64,000 bases of DNA from Astrothelium macrocarpum. Its lineage: Eukaryota > Ascomycota > Dothideomycetes > Trypetheliales > Trypetheliaceae. Location: the NCBI GenBank assembly GCA_021030915.1, contig JAGEMR010000029.1:186001-250000 (forward strand). Direction: 5' to 3'. The first letter of the stretch is position 1. Each line of letters begins with the position of its first letter. Positions 44,977 to 56,905 of the stretch are shown here, in pieces. Below the pieces are notes generated by a model. It made no database searches. It was not told where the DNA came from and worked only from the letters and a program-made list of their open reading frames with translations. The translations under genes were made by a program, and so were the position numbers.

Positions 44977-47226
44977 GGTTTCTGTGTTGGCATGGCTTCG
45001 AATTTACCCATTTAGTGCTTGTACATTCCAGTAAGGTTATCATTCGCGTCATTGGATTCGCGGGATCACGTGAGAACGCGAGTCGATTACATGGGTTGTT
45101 CATTCTAACTTTCGGCTACTTCCGCTCAATCGATCTTGAAACTCTTTTCTTAGTTCTTCCACCATTTCCTTCTTCTATTCTTGCTGGTACAGCTTTTCTC
45201 CCCTGTCCCTGTTTGCATCAATCCTCAATATGTAGAGGATTTCGACAGGTTCAACATTACCATTACCTACCAAATTATGCACTCATTAAATTCAAGTTTT
45301 TCGTAGAAAGCACATCTGGTTTAGAGTAGCGATTCAAGATAGAGCCATCGCAGCCCTCAAGGCATGACCAGGATTCTGCTTACTTGAAACCATATCATGA
45401 CTTTTCGTTGTAGACTAACAGAGCCGAGAAGAAAACAAGTTCATCAAGCACATGTAGGCCGCTCGGCTCGCAGCCAACTCATCTCTGCTCGGATATACTA
45501 GAACAGGACTTAGCGATTCTTGCTATGAAGCTGACGTACTTCCGCCTCATGTAAAGGCGAAAGACATTCGTAAAAATCATTGCTGGCATCAGGGTTACAA
45601 TAAAGTGTGTTGCGGAGTGCAAGAAATGCTGTTGGCTATACACATACCGAGAAGCCTTTCGATAAAATTCCGAACAATGAGAAACATTGGAACATTTATT
45701 AGAAAGCATCAATGAGAATTTTGCTATTCTTTGAGTGTTTTTGAGTGCTGTTCAAAAGTTTACACTGCATGTTACACCTCTTGCAATCCACGACATTTTC
45801 AACTACAAAGCATCGTACTGGTCATAACTCGCTAATGACACTAGGATACCCAACACCTTAAAGATGATCAAGACCGTGCTCGCCCAGAAAACACACCTTG
45901 AAACCACAACGAGTTCAAACACAGATTACGTACTACACTTGGCATTCTCATTCAACTTAGGCTTCACCCCTTTCAGAAAGGACAATTTTGTTGAGCGAGA
46001 AGGCGCTAGATCATCTCCAGAACTCCTGGTGCCAATTCAGCCTATCATAGATGATAGAACTATGATTCAGTGAAATATATCATACTTTCAGTAACAATGC
46101 AAGCATCGGTTGAATACCAGTCGGTACTGCGAATCAGTTAGTTCTACGTTATGAGTCGGAAGGATCTCTTGGACTGACCAAGGTAAACGTCGACCACTCG
46201 AAGAGTCCGAACTGTAGGGCTTCGCAACTGGATTGCCAAAATAATTCCTTGGCATTCAAGGCTCGATGCTGCCCAGTGATATATTTGAGAAAGGGAAAAG
46301 CAATTACGGCATAGTAAGGAATCGATAGGACGAGAAATGCCTCCATAGCCTGTTTTGAAGGATAAGTGGCCGGGTGAAATGAACCTGAGCCAGCAAGGTA
46401 GACGCAAAATGTCCGATTCGATATAAGATAGCTGCGAAGCCATCCTCGTCAAGAAACTCTCAAGGCACATGAAGTAATTTGATATCATAACTCTCAATTA
46501 AAAGGACAACTTCGTAATTGAAGCGAACGCAAGTCAAACTGGAAAGTGTATTGGGCGGCTTTTGTATTTTTGTTGACAAACGCTGGTGAGAAAAGTTGGT
46601 GAGAAAGAAGTTCCCGTGATCTATAGAATCCTAAACCAAGGTACTGAGCATCTCCTTGGTACGAATGAAGTTATCTAAAGTAGACAAAATCTAAATTTGA
46701 ATACTTTGGATCCGTGTAGTGATGTCCATGGGGGGAAGCCGATTAAGAACATCATCTACAACGGAAAGCGTTGCTTCAACCTACCGAGAAAAGCATCTGA
46801 ACTATCTGAAAAATGGGCATAGCTTTACACGACATGGTGAAATTTGTGAGTGTATGAATGAAGATCCATGGTATTACTCCAGGCGGCGCACAATGACCGC
46901 AATGCTTCAGGGGTTTCTCTGCTCAATGCTCAACCCGATTGTCCCTAGTCTGGCAAATGGCAAAAATCCTCCATGACGCTATTGCGAGGACTGCACCGAG
47001 CTTTCTCATCCCAAGAACGTGGCCAAATACTGCGCTTCCAAACCTTCTCGAGGGGTGGATGAGTGACAAGCGAAGAGGATGAGCGTTAACGACATTGCTG
47101 TGCGAATCTCGGAAGCAGTCGAACCTCTTTAAGCATTACGTATGGCATTCTGCTTCCGTAGCTAATCTGTTCCAGCTGGCAATAAATCAAGAATGATCAT
47201 TTCTTGACACGTGGATATCATCTCAC
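44977..47226. other. Gene-poor flank left of the transposon
   Basis: About 2.25 kb without a gene I can support. Small frames exist: minus 46,149-46,346 (65 residues, a hydrophobic start MEAFLVLSIPYYAVIAFPF), minus 45,479-45,712 and plus 46,722-46,976 (84 residues), but none shows a domain or a joining exon. They could be remnants of a membrane-protein gene. Composition is normal up to the transposon edge. Confidence 0.4.
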
Positions 47227-47228
47227 TA

Positions 47229-47269
47229 GGAGTATCGGGCACTTTCTGCACGGTCCACATATCTGCACA
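47229..47269 (+). repeat. Left terminal inverted repeat, 41 bases
   Basis: Exact reverse complement of 49349-49389, preceded by TA at 47227-47228. Confidence 0.93.
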
Positions 47270-49348
47270 CCCGAATTAATTCTCACCACCAAATATGCGA
47301 ATTTAATTATTTCAATAATAATAATAAATAATGAGATGAAATCAGAATTAATTGATAATTTTAATTCGTATATTTTATTTGAATCGTTAAATTTTATTTT
47401 TAAAATATAATGGAATTTATATACGATATTCTGAACAATCTGAATAAAAAATTATTTTTATTTCATTTAATATCTTTTTATTTATATATATAATTTCTGA
47501 ATTTTTATTTGATATTTTTTATTGATTTCATTGATTCTGTCTAATTTATTATGATTCTGATTTTAATTATTTAATTATCATTCGTTATTTAATTATTTTT
47601 TATTTTTATTATTATTAAATAATTCGTTTTTTTTTATTATTAAATTTCTTTTTAAATATATTTTTATTCTATTTTTTATTCAATTTCAACTTATTTACTA
47701 ATTTATTATTCTATTTTTTGAAATTTTTTTTGAAATTTTTTAAATTATTCTATTTTCTTCTATTATTATTATATTTTATAAATGAATATTGTTTTATCAG
47801 AATTATAAAATATTATTTCATTATATTTAAAAGATATTTTGAATTATTTTTATTAATTTATTCATTATTTTTGAATTTTAATTATTTTTTTTAAATTTAA
47901 AATTTCTATTTTCAAAAAATGATTTTTCATATTTTATTAAAAAAAAAGATTTTAAATTTATTAATTTTTTTTTATAATAATAAATTCAATCAAATATTAA
48001 ATTATTTATAAATTCATTATTAATATTTTATAAAAATAATAATTAAAAAATTTAAATTAAAAATTTGATTTGAATATTTTTAAAAATATTGAATATTAAT
48101 TCGATTAAATATTATTGATGAATTAAATAATCGGAATTTTATTTTGAATTATTCATTTTTAATATTTTAAAATATAAATACCATTTTATATATTTTTCAG
48201 AATAATAAAAAAAAATCAATTTTAATAAATATAAATAAATTTTATAAATATGAAATTTAATCATTTAATTCGATATTATAATATTCGATTAATAATTTGA
48301 ATAAATTCATATTTAATAATTAAAATTAATAAATAAAATAAAAAGAATAAATAATTATAAAAATTTATTATTCATAATAATAATTAAAAAATTTCATAAT
48401 AAAATAAAATTTATAATTATTTATTATAAATAATTTTTATTTAAAATTATTATTTATTTTATTTTTGATATTTTTATTGAATATTTTTTTAAATTAAATT
48501 AAATTAATTTTATTATTTATTTAATTTGATAAAAATAATATAAAATTATATTTATAAATAATGGAATTTATATATTAAAATTATGAATTCTGAATAATAT
48601 TGAATTAAATATTATAAATGAATGAAAAAAATAAAAATTTTTTATTTATAATAATTATGATAAAAATAATAATTTATAAATAAGAATTATTTATATTTGA
48701 TTTTTAAAAATAATTATTTTCGTAAATTATTTTATTAAATATATAATAATATTTTATAATTTGATTTATAATAAATTTTTTTTCGTTTATATTATATATA
48801 TTATATAATAAAATATTATATTGGATTATTTTGAATATTATTTATTAAATTATTAATAATAAAATAATTTTATTTAATAATTTATATTATATTAAAATAT
48901 AATTAAAATTGAATATAATTATCTATCTTTTTTTGAATAAAATTAAATATAATGAAAAATACTGATTTTAATTATAATTAATAATATTATATAAAATAAT
49001 ATATTCATTTTATTTTAATTATTTTTTTATTAATATTAATAATAAAATTTCAAATTATTCGAATAATAAACGGAATATTATAATTTATAAATATATTAAT
49101 TTATTAAATTAGAATAGATTTTTGATGTAATGAAAATTTGATTAAAATATTATGAACGGCGATTATATGGGATCTGATGAAATTTTTATAACGATATAAT
49201 AATATTAAACGGCTGATTTCATATTTTTTAATTATTTGAATATAATTAAAATATTCTTATATATTCGTTTTAATAATTATTACATCAATTGGATTCATAT
49301 TGATGGTATAATTTGTATTTGAATTCGTGGAATTGATCAAATTTCGAA

Positions 49349-49389
49349 TGTGCAGATATGTGGACCGTGCAGAAAGTGCCCGATACTCC
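49349..49389 (-). repeat. Right terminal inverted repeat, 41 bases
   Basis: Exact reverse complement of 47229-47269, followed by TA at 49390-49391. Confidence 0.93.
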
Positions 49390-49391
49390 TA

Positions 49392-50751
49392 ACCTTCCGC
49401 GTCCGCTGGCTGCCGCATCCTTTGCGTCACTGCTGACAGCATTCAACATACCACTGGTCTAGGCCTGCAGAAAGCTCCACATCAAAACCATTCCAATAGG
49501 CAGAGTCCAATACTTAGTACTCTCATTGGCTTGCCATCTTTGAGAAGAAGTCATGTAGTCTCCACAGGTATGAAAGCTGGTATGAATGGAAGATGCCAGT
49601 AAAAACTATCTCTGTTGACAATTCGCTAATGCTATCAAGAACCCTAACTGTCAAAGATGATCATTATGCTGATGGCCTTGGTTGCAACTGTCCCTGGACG
49701 CAACAAGATGTGAAGGCATGTAAAATCGTGACTTCATCGCCCTTTCAAAGGCTTCCAACTTCTGATATAGATATCACCTTGGTGAAAGCTAATGAGAGCG
49801 ACGTGTATCGGGCTTGTTGAGGCAAAAAACCATTAACGTAATGTCGTACCACAGCCAGCAGAGAAATGTCTTTTCGGCGACAATCCTTTGGAACTGCTTT
49901 CGATCTCGAGACTGGCCGATTCGCGAAACGGTCAGCACTAGTTCTCATAGACACTATGGCCCACTCTCTGTTCCTACTACTTCACACACTTTGCGTTGGG
50001 ATTTTGAACTAGTAAGAGCCCAGAAGCAATCCAACTATGAACTGCGAACTTGTCTTTATACAGTTTACTCAGTCGTACAACCTTGTTTAGTCCCTACCTA
50101 ATCCAGCTGATCGATGTCGTAGTACATGGACGGACTTTGTTACATTGTGTTCATGAGGATACATTTGGAGCTGTGTATAGAGCGCATTATAAAAAGAACA
50201 ACAGGTGGAGTCACAGGTACCGACCATGTACATCTATTCGTAAGTAAACCTGAGCTGTGGCAGTGCAAATATGCGCCACATCTACACTGCCTACTGCCAG
50301 GTCCCTTCCCAGAGTCTGGTTGAGACTTCTGCAGTGTAACCACGCCCGCCCAGAAGTACTTGAACATGAGTTTTCGAGTGAAAACTCTGTACCAGGATTG
50401 AAGATACGTGTTTCACCCGCATGCTTGAACTTGACTGCCAGCAGCTTTCCCTTCCTTCCATTTCCAACCTAACTTCGCTGCCAAATTCTCAGCCAAACTA
50501 GACCTGCTCTGCAAACCTCAACAAGATTCCATAGCTTTAAGTTATCCAACAACATCTCGAATACCTGCGCAAATCCACGTTCAATAATTGGAGACCCAGA
50601 ATTCAACACAATAATCTCTGTAATCCCCCTCTGCGGTACGGAACGAGAGCTGTGATCAACAAATCCGAGCTTACGCTGGCAAGTGGGGAATGATTGGGAA
50701 TGATTGACGATGAACGCTAATGGTACAGTAGAAGGACTTCCTCGTTCCTAA
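49392..50751. other. Gene-poor flank right of the transposon, HET gene upstream region
   Basis: About 1.36 kb. Short frames (for example plus 49,593-49,820 and 49,814-50,101) have no recognisable features. The last few hundred bases presumably hold the HET-gene promoter. Confidence 0.4.
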
Positions 50752-53700
50752 ATGATGGAACCTAGCGAACTCGTTAATATGCGCGAACTAGGTCCTGAGA
50801 ATGATGCAAGGCTCGAATTGTCATTCATAACCGATCCATACCCAGGCTGCGATTACGGTTTAGCTTTTGCCTCTATATTTAATGCTGCACTAGCTGATGA
50901 CCCTGATGTCGGAGACAGGCTTCCATTTCAGACTGTTTCTGCCATGTTGGATTCATGTGCTGATGGTTGGGTACTCTCTAAACTGACCAATTGTTGGTTG
51001 CCGGGCACAGTCGATTTATCCAAATTAGAGAGAACAGGTCCGGACAGAACGCAACTGGATTCTGAGTCGAGACTCGGGAATTGCATGATCATGCTCAACG
51101 CTTTCTACAAGTTTTTCCCTAGTGAATTGAGGCTCATAGCTTTAATGCTATCGGCTTCTACGAACACGAATGCTAGGCTAGCGGCTGTCATTCTCATTGT
51201 TGATTGGATTCTCTTTCACCGTTGTAGATTCAGAATTAGCCGATGTTTAGAAAGCCTGGACAGTCTTCAGCTCTACAACAATGTAGCAGCAAATGACAAG
51301 ACGTTTGACGAGTTCCTAAATTTATCAAGAGCAGAGCTTGTAGGAACGTGGTGCAATTTTTACTTGGAAAAGGGGAGACACAAAAAGTAAGTTCATCCTG
51401 GACGAGTCAGCTATCTTGCAGATCCTAAGGAGGAAAGAAGCAAAATTTCTTCAGATACAAAGGGTAACTCATCATACTCATAGGATCGACACCAACGTCA
51501 TTAAATCTGTGGCTGGCAATTTCATCGAACGATTAGAAGCTCTTCTTTTCCTCCTGACCCAGCTTGAGCCAAGCGTAACATACGATTCAATACGGACTAG
51601 TGACCCTCTCAAGATGGCTCATGAAATACTCATACTGGCTGACAAGCTTCAGTGTCAAGATTTCTTCACAGCACCCTTGTTAGCAATGGAAGCGCACGTC
51701 CAGTTCGCCTTCTTAACCAACCTTTTTATAAGGTTCGCCCCCCGGGAGTTTCCAAGAACTAATATCAAACTTACCCAACTTTCGAGCTCTCAATCTCGCA
51801 AGCTGACATTCGTGCGGCTACGTGGGACATTCCGATTCTTGGATCTGGAATTTAAACGACCCTATGAACCTTTGGACAAATCCAAGAGAGAAGTCCGTCT
51901 TCTTCTCCTAAATCCTCGTCGGAATGACGATGAGCGAATTTACCTTTCCCTTACCCATGTAGGCCTTGACGAAGGAGTTCAGGATATGTGCGGTGAGTCT
52001 TTCGGATTTTTCGCTCTGTCATATGCTTGGGGAGATGCTCAACCGGCTCACGAGATCTTTCTTGACAATGAACGGATACTTGTCGGGCCAAATCTACATG
52101 CAGCACTAAAACATTTGCGGAATCTTGGCATCCCACTCATTTGGGCAGATGCTCTCTGCATCAATCAGAAAGATCCGCTCGAGAAAAATCATCAAATTTC
52201 GCTCACAAGCGCAATCTATAGTAAAGCCAGCAAAGTCATCATGTGGCTTGGAGAGCCTGATGAAGACAGCGACCTTGCATTTTCGTTGCTATCTGCCTGG
52301 CAGACAGTGGTTGAAGCCGCAGAGAACAGCCAGGCTACGGGGTCTGGAGAGACAGTACCTCAAATGAGCGACATCCTAGTATCTGAAGACAATTCCAAGT
52401 TTTGGACGGCATTGAAAAATCTACTGAATCGACCTTATTGGTCTAGGCTTTGGATTCTTCAGGAGATACTGCTCAGCAACTCGGAGCAGACCGAGATACA
52501 TTGTGGTCATCAAACAACAAGCTGGAAATCGATGTGTAAGCTATTAATACTTATGCACAGATTTGGAGAATCAGCATTGTCAGTGCGGAAGATTTTACCA
52601 AGTATACAGATGGCAACCCAGCTAGCATTGCTCCAGCTGCGGTTTTGCGGAACTGGTCGAAATAGGATATCATTACTTGAAGCCCTTGTGCTTGGAAGAC
52701 AGCGCTCAGCGAAGGTCGACAGTGACCATGTATTTGCTGTGCTTGGTTTCGCTGAACTGAATGCATTCTCAAGCGAGGGCGATTATGAGAAAACAACAAT
52801 GGAAATTTATTATCGAGCCATGCGACATATTATCGAAACCGACGGGAACTTAGATATCTTATCCGCTTGCAAGAGCTATAATGTCAAAAATCAACAGTGC
52901 TTTGCAGATTTCATGAGGAGGACAAACGAGGTAGCCGTCGACAGGCGCAGGAACATGGCCTTAATTGCCGACTATGCCAAGGGAGTGCTGGAAAAAATTG
53001 CAGTCGAAGATACTCCTGAAGGATGTGAGAACAATAAGCGGACGGCCAGAAAACTTCAGATCCTGCACGACGTAAGCGTTATAAAAGTCTCTTAAGTCTA
53101 TCAACATATCTTCAAGACGTTTTATTCTAGTTTCTATTAGTGGCCTAGTAGGATTCTACCAACACTTATAATATATAGGAGTTTAAGCCAGTTTGGGAAG
53201 CGCTTGAAAGATGTGCGACTCCATGGCCATCATGGCTGCCCGACTGGACTCTAAATATTCATTCCTATGGCTTGCGAGTTCCAACCTACCTGGTCCTCCA
53301 TGATCCGTATCCGAGACGCTACCACGCAAGTGGTAACAGTACTCCACAGATTGACTTCAGCTCACGCCTACCATATATTAGCATTTACGGATTCTGTTTC
53401 TGCTCCGTAGCCCAAATCAATTCAGAAGAAATTGGGGATTTTAAACCAGAGATCCCTGGGTCATATTGCGTCGTCCCCAACAATTTCTATCCGGAGCTAA
53501 GACAATGGTATTGTAACAATGAGACATGTCAAAACGCTTATGGGAAGCCAAGCCGAGTGAGTGAAGCCTTTGACCGGCTCATATCGTTGGGATATGGTAA
53601 AAAAGAGGAAAATGGTCTAGACAAAGATCAGATGTGCGCACGTGGACCTCCAGGTAAAGACCGGATTGCCGCAGAAATCGGTCTTTGGCCCAGTCGACCT

Positions 53701-53966
53701 TTTGTGACCATGCAAGGCTACATGGGACGCGGGCCGACGGAGATCAATGAAGGGGACCTGGTTTGTATCTTCCTTGGTGGTAAGACGCCTTACGTTTTGA
53801 GACCGACTGGGGGAGATGACTATTACTTTATTGGGGAGTGCTGTAAGTTGTGAGACCCAAGGCTTGTGGTGCCTGTTAACGCGTAGAACAAACAGATATT
53901 GAAGGCTATATGGGTGGAGAGGCCTTTCACCCTCCCTGGCGTTTAAGGGACTTCCTCTTGCGGTGA
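50752..53966 (+). CDS. HET-domain (heterokaryon incompatibility) protein, with apparent +1 frameshift
   Basis: HET-domain proteins act in fungal self/non-self recognition and cell death. The HET core is at about 52,010-52,260 (FFALSYAWGDAQ, IWADALCINQKDPLEKNHQI and KVIMWLGEPDEDSDLAF). The C-terminal WPSWLPDW block and GECYIEGYMGGEAF are typical. Segments: 50752 to about 51384; then, after a one-base shift in the A5 run 51382-51386, to 53071; then 53179-53842 and 53896-53966. The two later introns have good splice signals and phase. At the A5 run the first frame reads into TAA, while the next frame continues smoothly as SKFILDESAILQ. The GTAAGT at 51387 is a fine donor, but its phase does not match the nearby acceptors. 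About 400 residues precede the HET domain, longer than I expect. Confidence 0.75.
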
Positions 53967-56905
53967 CTATGATACACACAGTAGTCAAGATCAGGTCCAG
54001 CAAGTCTTAGAGTCTCTAAGTAGTAGAAGTTGACCGAGAACCCTAAGCGCTGGAGAACATAAATATGACTCTCGCTGTAGGCCTGTTGCCAGGACCACAG
54101 CTTGCTGGACAGTTGTCGTTTGCCAGGACTGAGCTTAAAACAGGAGTCTGGTGGTCCTTCCCGTCATGTTTTACCTCAGCAAGACTTTTTGAGTTCATCA
54201 AAGCAAGAGAAACAGTGATCGGGACTGTCGTATTGCATTTGATCGGGTTCACTGCACAAAAAAGCTATAAATCTGGGTGACTGGCATCGCATCGTAGTCA
54301 TGAGGTTAAGCAGGTCAATCTGAGAGCAGGAGAACGTCACTGGAAATATATTAGGAAAACATCGCTCCTTGGACGGGCTGGTCTTTACACAACTCGATAT
54401 CAATGCAAGGCCTTATATCGAATCCTTGATAAAGATGCAACTAAGCCTTTGGCACGGGTTTTTGTGATGGAGGGTTGTCGCATAAGTGCTGCAAATTTGA
54501 GGGAGTTGGTGATGGGTCGAACCGATATCAAGCCCAAGTGTACGAGAGGATAAAGCTACCGGCGAAGGCCTAGAGCAAGAGAAGTCCCGCGAAATTCTCG
54601 TGCATCGGCCGTTAGAGATGCTCATGCAAGAAAATAAATACCTACATATGCAGCGTCTAAAATTTTGTATCCGATTTCCAGAACATCATAGTGGCAAAGA
54701 CATGAGAGACCTACAAAGTGCATGTAGCCCTTGAGTCCGAGTTTGACTCCGAGTGTGCATGTCGTTATCATTTGCTTATCTGGGATTGAAGAAAGATTAA
54801 CAGTAATGATTCTCCTCACTGGTCTACCATTGGAGTCTATCCTTTGGGAGGCTTGGGTGGCAAAAGTATCAGATGATTTGGAGCCATTCACATCAGCAAT
54901 GCGGGGTCTTGACTAAAAATTTTCGTTTACGCAGGTTAATTCATAATCATGCGTGAACATGCGTCAATCGAGTTGCCTTTTTACAGCTCTGACCTATATC
55001 TGCATGTCCACATCTGCGGGGTCATTTGATGGTAGGAGACCGTAATTGTTCTTGTTGACCTTGATTGTGCTAGCAGGATAGGAGGGACGAATATTTTGAT
55101 TGCTTCGTAGGTATTTATTAAGGTTGGAAAGATGAGATGAGAGTAAGAATGTAAACTTCACTGGGACATTTTAAGCTGCTTCCCCATTCGTGCCATCCAA
55201 GAACCCCTGAACCCTATTTCAAAAACGCCACCAAGTTTGAACTTGAACAGGTGTAGCTCACCACCTGGCTGCGGCACAGTAACTTCTAGCATTCAACCCT
55301 GCCAAGGTTCTGCACAAGCCGGACTCCCGATTTTATCTCATTCGACATTCTATCCCGTCTTTTGCGGCACCAAAAACAATCTTTTCCAAGTGGACAACTG
55401 CCACAGCGTGATCGTCAGTTCGAGAAGCACTTATGCATCTCAGGCGTCGGCAGTGTACCTGTTGTCGAACAAGGTAACAAAGCAAACAAATTCAATGTTG
55501 ATATCTTGTATCATCAGGATATGGAAGACAGGCTGTCGTCTCACATATGGTCAAGTGGCGGATGTAGTACTATATGCATAAACGGCTCCCCTCGTAGATT
55601 TTGAGATCACCAGCGAACCAAGTTCCCGGCTCCGGGTGTATCTCGCAAACATCAGATGCTTATACGGCGTGGGTCCAAGAATTGCAGTGGATGCATGCTC
55701 TGGTGCCAATCATATCATGCAAGCCACCAAGCCTTTCCCACTCCTCGAGTGATTTTGGCCCAAAGCGGCACTCCGCACTCCATCCATTTGCTCGCAAGTG
55801 ACCCCTGTTCCGAGGTAGCCGACGGACCGGTGTAAACGCGTCTATCGGGGTGCGCTTACAGCATGCCGTCAGAAACGAGGTGCCGCAAGCTTTGGTGCTT
55901 TGCTTCCAGACCCAGGCTTTGGCAAAAAAAGCTCATCCCAAGTCTTCCGGGATCCGCCATGGCCAAGCTCATTCATCGACCTGTCGGCGTACGTCATCAC
56001 CAACGCTCCCGCGCCATGGCGGCTCCCGTGCATATAAGGTATCTAGCATTGACTTTCAGAGACGCAAAGTCTTGGAAATATATGTGAGTCATGTCGCGCT
56101 CTTGTCAGGCGCACTACCGTCACAATCCAATGTGAAAACGTTCACTAGTTCAGCCTGTTCCCCCGCGCCACCATCCTTGCTGCCGAGGCCAGGACCTGCA
56201 ACCTTTCGCCCTCTCTTGGCGCTAGAACTCCACCAGCAACCATTCATTCGAAAGCATCTCCTCTCATCAGCCTATATCCCTGGAGCAGCGACCGTGATTT
56301 GGGAATCCGGATCGCATAAATAAGCCAGCCTGGATAGCCAGGGTTAGCTGACTTTACATCTCGTAACGAAGCCTCTCGTAGGTGTCTTGCCAAGTCACTG
56401 CAATAATTCCCGCACTGACCGTCTGATCTCGCGAGCAGGCCTTGCAATTCCGATCCTGGGTAGGCACAGCAGCGCAGTAGGAGCGCCATTGTGCGTGGCA
56501 AGGTCGAAAAGCGTCGAGTGGTCTTGTCGGCGGTGACGCAGTGGCATGTGCCTCTATCGAGTCTATCCGGGTGCACCCTGACAGCTGCATCATCTTCACC
56601 AGACTGCCTCATATTCTTCGTCCACTCGTCATTTACCCTTTGTTGTTGTCACTTGCCCTACTTTCCCAGTAAGTCACCAGCGCATTCCCATTCACTCCTT
56701 GCTTCGTTCACGCCCGCCTCCCTTCGCCCAGCGATGTGGCTACGTACATCCCAGCGCGTTTGTATCGGAAAAACACCCCCTGTGCTCAAAGCTTAAGCAT
56801 GCATGATATCAGACCCTGTCGCTGGAATTGTAATTTCAAGCCTGCTTTCTCTTCATGATTCCCATTTACCTCATCCGTTCTGCGAATGCAGACGATTCTT
56901 GAAAA
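53967..56905. other. Gene-poor stretch, HET gene to arrestin gene
   Basis: About 2.9 kb with no supported gene. Frames such as minus 54,622-54,891 and plus 55,850-56,323 start at GTG and carry no domain pattern. GC content rises at about 55,600-56,800 toward the arrestin gene, whose promoter and leader must lie here. Confidence 0.4.

Larger units (their letters stand above)
47229..49389. mobile_element. TA-flanked inverted-repeat DNA transposon, interior AT-saturated
   Basis: A 2,161-base element with perfect 41-base terminal inverted repeats (47229-47269 and 49349-49389, starting GGAGTATCGGGCAC) flanked on both sides by TA (47227-47228 and 49390-49391). TA target duplication plus this length points to the Tc1/mariner superfamily (the Fot1/pogo type is common in fungi). 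The roughly 2.08 kb interior is almost only A and T, with no usable reading frame, as after very heavy C-to-T mutation on both strands. The two ends kept normal base composition and are identical. Just inside, CACACCCGAA on the left faces CACATTCGAA on the right, two C-to-T differences. A less eroded patch is at about 49,150-49,185. Confidence 0.85.

Noticed and set aside
46144..46497. Minus-strand frames with hydrophobic content left of the transposon
   Set aside because: Two overlapping frames compete, no splice-linked exon was found and no membrane-protein family was recognised; kept only as a note in the intergenic entry.
47204..47410. Reading frame entering the AT-rich block
   Set aside because: It starts outside the element, crosses the inverted repeat and consists mainly of AT-derived Ile/Asn/Lys/Phe codons.
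47229..49389. AT block as a mitochondrial DNA insertion or a centromere fragment
   Set aside because: Exact inverted ends and TA duplication mark a transposon; the composition is more extreme than mitochondrial DNA and no mitochondrial gene is readable.
54622..54891. 89-codon minus-strand frame in the gap after the HET gene
   Set aside because: Starts at GTG, has no domain pattern and no neighbouring exon.
55850..56323. 157-codon plus-strand frame before the arrestin gene
   Set aside because: Starts at GTG in GC-richer sequence where chance open frames are common; the translation is low in protein-like pattern.
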